A DNA stretch of 64,000 nt. Source: DASRIA01 sp963816975. Lineage in GTDB: Bacteria > Actinomycetota > Thermoleophilia > Solirubrobacterales > JBBDJG01. A model generated the notes under the pieces. It was not told the DNA's origin. It saw only the letters and a list, made by a program, of their open reading frames with translations, and searched no databases. Location of the stretch: the NCBI GenBank assembly GCA_963816975.1, contig CAWFMD010000006.1, positions 620,001-684,000 of the forward strand, given 5' to 3'. Both the position numbers and the translations under genes were made by a program. Shown here piece by piece: positions 35,089 to 43,230 of the stretch. The stretch's first letter is position 1; every line of letters starts with the position of its first letter.

Positions 35089-35880
35089 ATGTCAGGCCAG
35101 CGTGTGCTCTTCCTCGGGGACATCGTCGGAGAGCCGGGGCGCGCCGCGGTCTCGACGACGTTGCCCTCGCTGATCGAGCGCCACCGCCCGGATCTCGTGA
35201 TCGCGAACGGCGAGAACGTCGCCGGCGGTCTCGGGATCACGCCGCGCACCGCCGACAAGCTGCTCGACGCCGGCATCGATGTGCTCACGACGGGGAACCA
35301 CGTCTTCCGGCATCGTGACGTCTACGAGTATCTCGACAGGAGCGATCGCATCGTGCGACCGGCGAACTACCTCGAGTCCAACCCGGGCAAGGGACACACC
35401 GTGGTGGAGCGGAACGGCGTGCGCTGGGGTGTGGTGAACCTCAGCGGCAACGTGTTCATGGAGGCCGCGCACTCCCCCTTCCACGTCGTCGACCGGCTGC
35501 TCGCGCAACTGCGCGAGCAGGCCGACTACGTCTTCGTCGACTTCCATGCCGAAGCTACCAGCGAGAAGGTCGGGATGGGATGGCACCTCGACGGCCGCGC
35601 CCTCGCGGTCGTGGGCACGCACACGCATGTGCCGACAGCCGATGGCCGCGTGCTGCCGGGCGGGACGGCGTTCATCTCCGACGTGGGCATGACCGGCTCG
35701 CGCGGCGGGGTGATCGGCGTCAAGAAGGAGCAGATCCTGGAGCGCTTCCGCACCCAGATGCCCGTCAAGTTCGATACGGCCACCGACGACGTGTGGGTGA
35801 TGGCCGTGCTGGTCGTGACCGCCGCGGGCGGCCTCGCGGCCTCGCTCGAGCAGATCATGGTGCCGGCGGTGGAGAAATAG
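35089..35880 (+). CDS. YmdB-like metallophosphoesterase (TIGR00282 family)
   Basis: The 263-residue protein has the dinuclear metal site set: GDIVG near residue 10, NGEN, TTGNHVF, FHAEATSEK and GTHTHVPTAD. Members cleave 2',3'-cyclic nucleotides and act in global regulation in Bacillus. Length is normal. A TATATA box lies six bases before the ATG and the gene stands alone, divergent from the ABC ATPase. Confidence 0.93.
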   Translation: MSGQRVLFLGDIVGEPGRAAVSTTLPSLIERHRPDLVIANGENVAGGLGITPRTADKLLDAGIDVLTTGNHVFRHRDVYEYLDRSDRIVRPANYLESNPGKGHTVVERNGVRWGVVNLSGNVFMEAAHSPFHVVDRLLAQLREQADYVFVDFHAEATSEKVGMGWHLDGRALAVVGTHTHVPTADGRVLPGGTAFISDVGMTGSRGGVIGVKKEQILERFRTQMPVKFDTATDDVWVMAVLVVTAAGGLAASLEQIMVPAVEK

Positions 35881-35906
35881 CCGTCAGCCGCTAAACCGGC
35901 TGACGG
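35881..35906. terminator. Bidirectional terminator hairpin
   Basis: A perfect 10-bp stem CCGTCAGCCG / CGGCTGACGG with loop ctaaac directly follows the ymdB-like stop. It contains the stop codon of the convergent gene (35884-35886). Confidence 0.75.
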
Positions 35907-37305
35907 GTTGGCTGAGGGACGAGCGCTCCGTGGCCAGCAGCGCGATCAGCGCCAGCGGCAGCCACCACACGATGTACAGGTAGAACCAGTGCGAGAGGCC
36001 GAGCTGCAACGCGAGCAGCACCGCGGCTCCGAGCGCCGCGGTCTGCAAGGCGCTCTTGTGCTTCGGCGCCAAGGCGACCCCGGCTGCAAGCAGCACCGTG
36101 GCCGCCTTCACGGTGTCCTGCAACCATCCGAGGCCGGGCTCCTGGCCCCAGATGCTGAACGGTGAGTCGCGCCCGAGCTGGAAGCCGATCGTGCGGTCGT
36201 AGAGCTCCCGCACTCCCCCGTCGGGCACCACGAGCGCGAACGCCAGAACGGTCACCGCTCCGAACGCGAGCGCGCAGGCGAGCGCGTCGCGTGCCCGCCG
36301 GCGGTCGTAGCTCGCCCACAACGGCACGAGCGCGAGCGGCGCGAACTTCGCCGCTGCGGCAAGCGCCAGTGCGGCGCCGCGCGCACGCGGATGCGCGAGC
36401 AGCAGGAACGCGACGGTCACGAGCAGCGCGATCAGGGAGTCGTTGGCGTTCGAGTTGAGCGCGAACAGGGTGTACGGAAATGCGGCCCATGCGTACGCGA
36501 GGGCGAGCCCCAGCGTGTTGCCCTCGGGCCCGCGCCGCAGCATCCGGCCGGCGAGGAAGAGCGCCAGCATCGTGAGCAGGTCGAACGCGAGCGCTGCGGC
36601 ATGCGCGGCGGGTAGGTCATCCCACGACCCCGACCACGGGAATGCCTGCTCGAACGGGATGTAGGAGTAGTAGTTGACCGGGCCGTACGTGTCCCCCGAG
36701 CGGTTGTCGGCCGGGAACCCGCCATAGAGGTCGGATCCGTCCATGATGCGATCGGCTCCGATCACGCCCGAGTAGCCGACGTCGATCACGTTCGAGTTGG
36801 TCAGGTTCAGACCGATCCTGAAGCCGACCAGGAAGATCAGCCCGAGCACCAGCCAGGTCGTGGGCACGAGCAGGAAGGGCGGGCCCACCTGCGGCGCCGC
36901 TCGCCCGTGCTGCCGCCCATGCTCGTGTGCGCGACCCGCCCGGCGTGAGCGGGCGAGCATCAGCATGCGCACGAGCAGGTAGACGAGCACCGGGTACACG
37001 AGCGGAACCGACGTGAAGATCTCGCCGCGGTTGAAGAACACGTGCGATACGGAGAACGACAGCAGGACGAGCAGGTCGAGGTGCACCATCCGCCACGGCC
37101 GCCGCGGGTCGAGAAACGGGACGAGGAAGGCGAGCATCAAAGGGATCCACACGAGTGGCGCATTCACCTTGCGGCCGAAGGCGCCGCCCAGCCCGCGCGC
37201 CATCTGCCAGGCGACCTGCGGGCCTGTCCACACTTCGATCGCGCGGCCCGCGCGCTCGTCGACGATCACCTGGGCGACTTCGTCACCGCCGGCGTACCAA
37301 CTCAC
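35884..37305 (-). CDS. GT87-like polytopic membrane glycosyltransferase, main part (reading frame broken at N-terminus)
   Basis: The 473-residue frame begins with a soluble stretch (VSWYAGGDEVAQVIVDERAGRAIEVW up to WQMARG) and continues with about ten membrane helices. It includes the outer-loop region YGPVNYYSYIPFEQAF and lipid-sugar transferase-like acidic positions. The soluble stretch looks like the second half of a PepSY-like domain whose first half lies in another frame at 37283-37600. Upstream of the GTG at 37305 the same frame continues as VETFAKGPGRWQ, which links the two. I infer one gene, 35884-37600, with one indel. Confidence 0.7.
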   Translation of the reverse strand: MSWYAGGDEVAQVIVDERAGRAIEVWTGPQVAWQMARGLGGAFGRKVNAPLVWIPLMLAFLVPFLDPRRPWRMVHLDLLVLLSFSVSHVFFNRGEIFTSVPLVYPVLVYLLVRMLMLARSRRAGRAHEHGRQHGRAAPQVGPPFLLVPTTWLVLGLIFLVGFRIGLNLTNSNVIDVGYSGVIGADRIMDGSDLYGGFPADNRSGDTYGPVNYYSYIPFEQAFPWSGSWDDLPAAHAAALAFDLLTMLALFLAGRMLRRGPEGNTLGLALAYAWAAFPYTLFALNSNANDSLIALLVTVAFLLLAHPRARGAALALAAAAKFAPLALVPLWASYDRRRARDALACALAFGAVTVLAFALVVPDGGVRELYDRTIGFQLGRDSPFSIWGQEPGLGWLQDTVKAATVLLAAGVALAPKHKSALQTAALGAAVLLALQLGLSHWFYLYIVWWLPLALIALLATERSSLSQPVSRFSG

Positions 37306-37600
37306 CTGCCAGCGCCCCGGCCCTTTCGCGAACGTCTCGACGCCGCACGCTGTCGTACTTGCGCAGCTCCTCCCGCAACTTCGGTGACCGCGTGGCGATG
37401 CGCGCCGCCTCCCGGGCGTTCAGGAAGTGGTCGCGCGGCGGCCGGGTCGGCGAGGAGGGACGCGTGAGGGTGGCGTCGGGGCGGACCGCCTGGCTTCGGG
37501 CCTCGGCCTCCTGCGCGGTGGCGGGAGCGGCGGTGAGCGCCGCGAGCCCGCAGGAGAGCGCTACCGCAAGCGGGGCGGCGGCGGCTGCCCGAAGCTCCAA
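37283..37600 (-). CDS. Signal-peptide-bearing N-terminal fragment of the GT87-like gene
   Basis: The 105-residue frame has a signal peptide (APLAVALSCGLAALTAAPATAQ). A Pro-rich linker and a helix follow (HFLNAREAARIATRSPKLREELRKY), which is how a PepSY-like domain would begin. After LRKYDS the frame turns into Arg-rich nonsense and stops, while the alternative frame continues with a plausible domain into the membrane protein. So this is probably not a separate gene. The frame break lies near 37325-37345. Confidence 0.6.
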   Translation of the reverse strand: MELRAAAAAPLAVALSCGLAALTAAPATAQEAEARSQAVRPDATLTRPSSPTRPPRDHFLNAREAARIATRSPKLREELRKYDSVRRRDVRERAGALAGELVRRR

Positions 37601-38028
37601 AGCTTGTTGCCGATGAAGTTGAGCGGGGTTGCCGCGAGGATGGCGATCGCCTGCGCGACGACCTTGTCCATGTCACCTACGCTGACCAGCAGCTGGAGCA
37701 CGATCAGGTTGAGGCCGAGCGCCAGCACGCTGACCGTGACGAAGCGCGCGGCCTGAAAGCCCATGTGCCCGTCCGTGGCATCAAACGTCCAATGCCGGTT
37801 CCACATGAAGTTGTTCGTGACGGCCACGCAGAAGGCGAGCACCGCCGCCAGGATGTAGTGCACGCTCGCCGCGTGCACGAGCGTCGAGTACACGGCCAAA
37901 TTGACGACGTAGCCGCTTGCACCGACGGCCGAGAACTTGACCAACTGGACCCAGTTGCCGGGTTTGCGGAGGCCGCGGCCCACGCGCAGTGCGTGATGGC
38001 GGGCGGCAAGCGGGGCTTCGCGCTGCAC
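37561..38028 (-). CDS. GtrA-family membrane protein
   Basis: The 155-residue protein has four membrane helices with the family pattern: LVKFSAVGASGYVVNLAVY, LAAVLAFCVAVTNNFMWNRHWTF, FVTVSVLALGLNLIVL and AQAIAILAATPLNFIGNKLWSF. GtrA proteins move lipid-linked sugars across the membrane or help cell-surface glycan synthesis. GTG 38028 is preceded by TATCTT 7 nt upstream, giving a leaderless start. Its end overlaps the next gene's signal peptide region by about 40 bp. Confidence 0.85.
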   Translation of the reverse strand: MQREAPLAARHHALRVGRGLRKPGNWVQLVKFSAVGASGYVVNLAVYSTLVHAASVHYILAAVLAFCVAVTNNFMWNRHWTFDATDGHMGFQAARFVTVSVLALGLNLIVLQLLVSVGDMDKVVAQAIAILAATPLNFIGNKLWSFGQPPPPRLR

Positions 38029-38110
38029 CGTCCCCAAGATAGCCGACCGGCCGGTGCTAGCAGCCGCCGAACCGCTCAGCTCACCCGCAATCCCTGGGCG
38101 CGGCAGCGCG

Positions 38111-39583
38111 TCAACCGCGCTGCTCGAAGTGGGAGACGACGATCGGAGCGACGTCGGCGATCGACCATTGTGCGGGCCACCCACCTGCGGCCGCGCCCAG
38201 ATCCGGGCCGCAGTTCACGAACGCGAGCGCCGCGAGCGAGTCTCCGCGGCGCAGCGAGCCGTGGCTGCCGCCGCCGACGTGGTCGCCTCCACCCCAGTCG
38301 GTGAACTCGTAGCCGCGCGCCGCCGAGACCAGCACGTCGCCCGCGCCCTCGCATGCGAGTGCGGACCAGATGCGTCGCAACGCCTGTGGGTACGCGCGGC
38401 TCGTGAGCGCCCCGTCGCGCTCCTCCAGCTCGAGCGTCGCGTGCGCGCCGTCGACGTCCCAACGACCGCCGCGCTCGTCGCGCGTCGCCTCACCCGGCCG
38501 GAACCGCAGCTCTCCGTGCTCCGTCCACACACAGGCCTCCCCGCCTTCCCTCCAGGCCACGACCTCGGCGCCGTCGACCGACTGCACGCGGGCCAGCAGC
38601 CGCTGGAGGGAGCGGCGGCCAAAGCCCTCCGGATCGATCACGTAGACCATTGCGGAGCGGGCGCCCGGCGCCACCGCCAGATCGGCGCCATCGGTGGTGG
38701 GAGCGTTGGGCTGCAGCACCTGCCACTCCGACAGCGCAGCGGCGAGGTCGATCCGCGCCGACACCGCGATCTGCGCATGGTCGGACATCAGGATCACGGC
38801 GTGGTCCTCGAGGAACCGGCCGATGCCGCCCGCGGGCTCGGCCAGCTCGGCGAGGTGGTGATCCGCACGGGCGATCGACTCGATCGTCGCCTGGGGCCCG
38901 AACCGGTGGGAGTGGTGATCGTTGTCGGGCAGCGAGAACAGCATGAAGTCGTAGAGGTCGTGCTGCTCGACGTATGCGCCGACGCAACCGGAGTACGGAT
39001 CGCGCGTGCCGGGCCGCGCCAGCGTGGGGCGGCAGTCGACCTCCTGCGACGAGTAGAGCTCCCCGTAGAACAGCTCGGAGGGGCCATACACCGGGTGCCG
39101 GAAGTTCGCGGCCTGCGCGACCCGGCGCAGCCATCCCTGCACGCCCAGCTCGTGACGAGTGCGGCCGCGGAAGATCAAAAAAGGCGTGCACGCGGTGCGC
39201 ACGCCCATGTCGTCGAGACGCTCGAACAGCGTCAGCGTGCGCCGCTGGAGGTGGTCGAAGTTCATGTTGTAGACGGTGTCGTTGAGCGCTCGCAACACGC
39301 CGAACGTCCGGACTGCGGCGGCCGACGATCCGTAATCGACGTACCGCCGCTCGCCGCGGTGGTACCAGCAGATCGACGGGATCCCGTGGGTGTCGGGCAT
39401 CGTGCCCGTTGTGATCGACGCTGCCGCCGCCGGCGTCACCGAGGGGAACACGCTCACGCAATCCGGGAAGTAGGTGCCGCGCCTCAGGATCTCGGCGAAC
39501 GCCGGGGCGCGGCCCTCGGCGACCGCCCGCTCCAGCATGGCTGGCTTCAGAGCGTCCACCATGACCAGGATGAGCTTCGTCAA
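38111..39583 (-). CDS. Alkaline phosphatase/type I phosphodiesterase family protein
   Basis: The 490-residue protein has the metal and nucleophile motifs of the phosphodiesterase/nucleotide pyrophosphatase group: ILVMVDAL, SVFPSVTPAAAASITTG with the nucleophilic Thr, PDNDHHSHRFG and ILMSDHAQ. No signal peptide is seen. Substrates of such enzymes range from nucleotides to phospholipids and cannot be assigned. The TTG start overlaps the upstream stop (TTGA), so it is coupled to the membrane-protein gene. Confidence 0.82.
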   Translation of the reverse strand: MTKLILVMVDALKPAMLERAVAEGRAPAFAEILRRGTYFPDCVSVFPSVTPAAAASITTGTMPDTHGIPSICWYHRGERRYVDYGSSAAAVRTFGVLRALNDTVYNMNFDHLQRRTLTLFERLDDMGVRTACTPFLIFRGRTRHELGVQGWLRRVAQAANFRHPVYGPSELFYGELYSSQEVDCRPTLARPGTRDPYSGCVGAYVEQHDLYDFMLFSLPDNDHHSHRFGPQATIESIARADHHLAELAEPAGGIGRFLEDHAVILMSDHAQIAVSARIDLAAALSEWQVLQPNAPTTDGADLAVAPGARSAMVYVIDPEGFGRRSLQRLLARVQSVDGAEVVAWREGGEACVWTEHGELRFRPGEATRDERGGRWDVDGAHATLELEERDGALTSRAYPQALRRIWSALACEGAGDVLVSAARGYEFTDWGGGDHVGGGSHGSLRRGDSLAALAFVNCGPDLGAAAGGWPAQWSIADVAPIVVSHFEQRG

Positions 39584-40158
39584 CGCAGGATTCTGAGGCC
39601 TTCGTACTTCCGTCCCTCGCGGCGGCGGCGGGCCAGCAGGACCCATCCGCAGAACCCAACGGCCACATAGGACGCCGGCGACACGAGCACCGCGAGCGCG
39701 GCGATCACGAGCGCGGCAAGGCCGCCGAGCACGCCGATCGTGGCGCCGCCCTCGCCACCCGCGGCGAGTCGCTCGACCGCACCGCCCAGGAACGCGCGCG
39801 CGGCCAGGAAGCCGACCAGCGCGCAGACCATGCCGGGCACGATCCCGACCGTGCCGAAGTAGTTCCCGTCCTCGAGGGAACCGGCGAACAGCATGCCGCC
39901 GAGCCCCATCGCGACAACCGCCCAGACGCCCTCCGGGACCTCCACCTCGGAGCGCGCGAGCAGCCACGCGGCCACCACGAGCGCCGCGAGCAGGGCGAGC
40001 CACCACACCTCCTCGAGCCATTCGAACCCCGTGCGCTCGAAGTCGATGCCGACGTTGGCGCGCGCCAACACGCCCACGAACAGGGGCACCAGGAGCGCCC
40101 GCATTCCCGTCGCGAGCGACGTGCCGATTCCCTGCGAGATTGCCATGAACAGGTCCAT
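39580..40158 (-). CDS. DUF4126-like membrane protein
   Basis: The 192-residue protein has about five hydrophobic segments: residues 5-35, 50-67, 82-95, 103-122 and 140-175. It begins MAISQGIGTSLATGMRALLVP, similar to the DUF4126 N-terminus. Function unknown. The coupling with the phosphodiesterase gene suggests a shared membrane task. Confidence 0.65.
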   Translation of the reverse strand: MDLFMAISQGIGTSLATGMRALLVPLFVGVLARANVGIDFERTGFEWLEEVWWLALLAALVVAAWLLARSEVEVPEGVWAVVAMGLGGMLFAGSLEDGNYFGTVGIVPGMVCALVGFLAARAFLGGAVERLAAGGEGGATIGVLGGLAALVIAALAVLVSPASYVAVGFCGWVLLARRRREGRKYEGLRILR

Positions 40159-40272
40159 GTCTATGCTCTATGTTCCATTGTGACCGCGGTTGAGCGGAAC
40201 GTGGCCGGACCACACTATGCATAGTCCAGCGCACCAACAGGTTCGCCGGTCGAGAGGACGAAGCACTCTCAC

Positions 40273-41673
40273 GTGAAGGACAGGCACCAGAGCACGAGCC
40301 ACGAGATCGAGCGCTACGCCGGCCTGTTCGCCAAGCGCACGCGCCACATGCGCTCGTCGGCCATGCGCGACCTGATGGAGATCACCGCCCGGCCCGATGT
40401 GATCTCGCTGGCCGGCGGCCTCCCCGACACCTCCTCGTTTCCGCCCGAGACCTTCGCCGCGATCACGGCCAGGATTGGCCGTCATTCGTGCGCCAGCGCG
40501 CTCCAGTACGGCCCCACCGAGGGATCGGCGCAGACCAAGGAATGCATCGTCGAGGTGATGGCGGCCGAGGGGATGCGGGTGGACGCCGCGGACATCGTCG
40601 TGACCACCGGCGGCCAGCAGGTGATCGACCTGGTCACGAAGACGTTGATCGATCCCGGCGACGTCGTGATCTGCGAAGCCCCCACCTACCCGGGCGCCGT
40701 TCCCACGTTCTCCAGCTACGAGGCGGACGTGATCCAGATCGAGATGGACTCGGACGGGATGCGCGTCGACCTGCTGGAGGAGACACTCGCGCAGCTCGAC
40801 CTGGAGGGGCGCCGGCCCAAGTTCATATACACGGTCCCCACGTTTCAGAACCCGGCCGGAGTCACGCTGTCCGCGCCGCGCCGCAGCCGACTGGTCGAGA
40901 TCGCGCGAGAGCGCGAGCTGCTGGTGTTGGAGGACAACCCGTACGGCCTGCTGCGCTACGAGGGTGAGCCACTGCCCCCGCTGCATGCGCTCGACGGCGG
41001 CGAGTACGTGATCTACCTCGGCACCTTCTCGAAGATCCTGTCCCCCGGCATCCGGCTCGGCTGGGTCACCGCCCCGGGGCCCGTGCTGTCGAAGATCAAG
41101 CTCGGCAAGCAGGCGGCCGACCTCTGCAGCTCTTCCCTCACCCAGCAGTTCGTCGAGGGTTACTTCGAGGAGGGCCGCTGGCGCAGCTACGTACAGGACC
41201 TCTGCGGCGTCTACCGCCAGCGCCGCGATGCGATGCTGGACGCGCTCGCCGAGTTCTTCCCGCGCGAGGCGGAGTGGACGCAGCCGAGCGGCGGTCTGTT
41301 CATCTGGGCGACGCTGCCCGACTTCATCGACACCGGCGACCTGCTCGCCAAAGCGCTCCGCGAGGAGCGCGTCGCATTTGTGCCCGGCTCCGCCGCGTAC
41401 GTCGACGGCCGCGGCGGCAGTTCCATGCGCCTCAACTTCTCGGGCGCCGACGTCGACGGCATCGTCGAGGGCGTGCGCCGGATCGGAAAGGTCGTGAACG
41501 AGCAGATCTCGCTCTTCTCGACGTTCGCCGGAGGTACCGAGGGCGCTGACCGCGACAAACCCGACGACCGGCTTGCCGATCGTCCGCCGGATCTTCCGGA
41601 TGACGCCCCGCCCCTGGCCGATGTCGTCGAGCTTCCCCGGCGCGGCGACGAGCGGCGCGCCCAGGGCTCGTGA
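40273..41673 (+). CDS. PLP-dependent aminotransferase (MocR/2-aminoadipate type, class I fold)
   Basis: The 466-residue protein has the class I/II aminotransferase features: VISLAGGLPDTSSFPP, LQYGPTEGSAQTKE, VTTGGQQVIDLVTK, PTFQNPAGVTLS and the PLP-lysine region YLGTFSKILSPGIRLGW. It lacks an N-terminal helix-turn-helix, so it is an enzyme rather than a MocR regulator. A 45-residue Asp/Pro-rich tail is extra. The stop overlaps the ddl start. Substrate unknown. Upstream, a TATGCATA palindrome may mark its promoter. Confidence 0.88.
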   Translation: MKDRHQSTSHEIERYAGLFAKRTRHMRSSAMRDLMEITARPDVISLAGGLPDTSSFPPETFAAITARIGRHSCASALQYGPTEGSAQTKECIVEVMAAEGMRVDAADIVVTTGGQQVIDLVTKTLIDPGDVVICEAPTYPGAVPTFSSYEADVIQIEMDSDGMRVDLLEETLAQLDLEGRRPKFIYTVPTFQNPAGVTLSAPRRSRLVEIARERELLVLEDNPYGLLRYEGEPLPPLHALDGGEYVIYLGTFSKILSPGIRLGWVTAPGPVLSKIKLGKQAADLCSSSLTQQFVEGYFEEGRWRSYVQDLCGVYRQRRDAMLDALAEFFPREAEWTQPSGGLFIWATLPDFIDTGDLLAKALREERVAFVPGSAAYVDGRGGSSMRLNFSGADVDGIVEGVRRIGKVVNEQISLFSTFAGGTEGADRDKPDDRLADRPPDLPDDAPPLADVVELPRRGDERRAQGS

Positions 41674-42645
41674 CACCGCGTCGCGTCGCACTGCTCAAGG
41701 GCGGCCCGTCGCTCGAGCGCCAGGTCTCGCTGCGTTCGGCCGCGCGGGTCGAACGGGCGCTGGAGCGGCTTGGTCTCGACTTCGTGTCGATCGACGTGGG
41801 TCGGTCGCTCGTCGAGGACCTGCGGGCAAGCGAGGCCGAGGTCGCCTTCGTCGCGCTCCACGGCCGCGGCGGTGAGGACGGGACGGTGCAGGAGTTGCTC
41901 GAGATCGTGGGCATGCCCTACACGGGCTCGGGGGTGCTCGCCTGCATGCGCTGCATGGACAAGGTCCTGACGAAGCACATGCTGGTGGAGCAAGGGCTAC
42001 CCACTCCTGAATTCTTCGCGTTCAGCGAGATCGCCTTCAAGGAGCTGGGCGCGGGCGAGGCGCTGCCGGCGATCGAGGAGCGCCTCGGCTTCCCCGTCGT
42101 GGTGAAGCCGGCCGCGCAGGGCTCGGCACTGGGGATCAAGTTCGCGGCCGCGCCCGACGACGTGCCGGAGGCGCTGATCGCGGCGTTCAGCTACGACGAC
42201 CGTGTCCTGCTGGAGCGCCACGTCAAGGGCCGCGAGCTGGCGGTGTCGCTGCTCGACGGCGATCACGGCATCGAGCCGCTGCCGGTCGTCGAGGCGAAGC
42301 CCCGGCAGGAGTATTTCTACGACTTCGAGGCGCGCTACGAAATCGGCAAGACGGAGTTCGTGTGCCCGGCCGACCTGCGCGAGGACATCACGACCCAGGC
42401 GCACGAGCTGGCGAGCGCGGTGTTCCGGCTGCTGGGCTGCTACGGGTTTGCGCGCGTGGACATGATCCTGTCCGACGACGACGAGCTGCAGGTCGCTCGA
42501 GGCCCAGGCGATACCGGGCCTGACCGACACCAGCCTCCTGCCGCAGGCCGCCGAAGCCGCCGGCATCAGCTTCGAGCAGCTGGTCAACAGAATGCTCGAG
42601 CAGGCGCTGTCGCGCAGCGCGGCCGAGCCCGCCACCGCTCCCTAG
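41670..42645 (+). CDS. ddl: D-alanine--D-alanine ligase, frame broken near the C-terminus
   Basis: ATP-grasp ligase that makes D-Ala-D-Ala for peptidoglycan. The N-terminal part reads LLKGGPSLERQVSLRSA, ALHGRGGEDGTVQELLE, YTGSGVLACMRCMDK and VVVKPAAQGSALGIKF. After DDELQV (about 42495) the frame goes wrong and would end at 42683. One base fewer restores the family ending: LEAQAIPGLTDTSLLP, then AAEAAGISFEQLVNRML, stopping at 42645. The restored motif has Gln where relatives have the Mg2+-binding Asn (E-x-N). Coordinates are given for the restored frame. Confidence 0.85.
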
Positions 42646-42648
42646 GCG

Positions 42649-43149
42649 CTAGCCCGACCCCTGGGCGAAGTCCTCGGGCGTGACCTCGTCCAGGAACTCC
42701 TTGAACTTGTCGACCACCTCTTCGGTGTCCTCCGCCTCCTGCTCGAACTCGATCGCGCTCTCCTGGATCACGTCCTCCGCGGCGAAGATGGGCGCAGAGG
42801 TACGCACCGCGACCGCGAGCGCGTCCGACGGCCGGGAGTCGATCTCGATCTCCTGTCCGTTCACCCGCAGCGTGATCGACGCATAGAAGGTGTTGTCCTT
42901 CAGCTCCGTGACCGACACGCGTGCGCACTGCGCGTCGAGCTCGCCGATCATCTCGCTGATCAGGTCATGGGTCATCGGCCTGGGTGTGGTCGCGCCCTGG
43001 AGCTTCATCAGGATGGCCGCCGCCTCGGGGTGACCGATCCAGATCGGCAGGAACTTGTTCCCATCGATGGTCTTCAACAGCACGATCGGCTGTTTGCCGA
43101 CCATGTCGAAGCTGACTCCATAGATGACCATTTCCTGCAATGCGGCCAC
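42649..43149 (-). CDS. Bifunctional nuclease family (DUF151/BFN) protein
   Basis: The 166-residue protein has the BFN core: VIYGVSFDMVGKQPIVLLK, PIWIGHPEAAAI, ITLRVNGQEIEIDSRPSDALAVAVR. An acidic C-terminal tail (residues 130-166) carries a UVR-like helix. Some members show DNase/RNase activity; in actinobacteria the cellular role is unclear. The start could be GTG 43149, TTG 43140 or ATG 43131; the AGGAG at about 43148-43152 fits the later starts better. It ends 3 bp from the restored ddl stop. Confidence 0.9.
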   Translation of the reverse strand: MAALQEMVIYGVSFDMVGKQPIVLLKTIDGNKFLPIWIGHPEAAAILMKLQGATTPRPMTHDLISEMIGELDAQCARVSVTELKDNTFYASITLRVNGQEIEIDSRPSDALAVAVRTSAPIFAAEDVIQESAIEFEQEAEDTEEVVDKFKEFLDEVTPEDFAQGSG

Positions 43150-43179
43150 TCCTGACCCTTCGCGACGGCTGGGCCGCCC

Positions 43180-43185
43180 ATTATA
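43180..43185 (-). promoter_or_regulatory. -10 element of the BFN gene
   Basis: A consensus TATAAT on the minus strand lies 31 nt before the GTG and is followed by a short leader with AGGAG. It is one of the few consensus -10 boxes in the window. Confidence 0.6.
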
Positions 43186-43230
43186 GGAACGTAGGAACGG
43201 CCTCTCGCAAGCCGGAGGGGTGCCGCCTGC

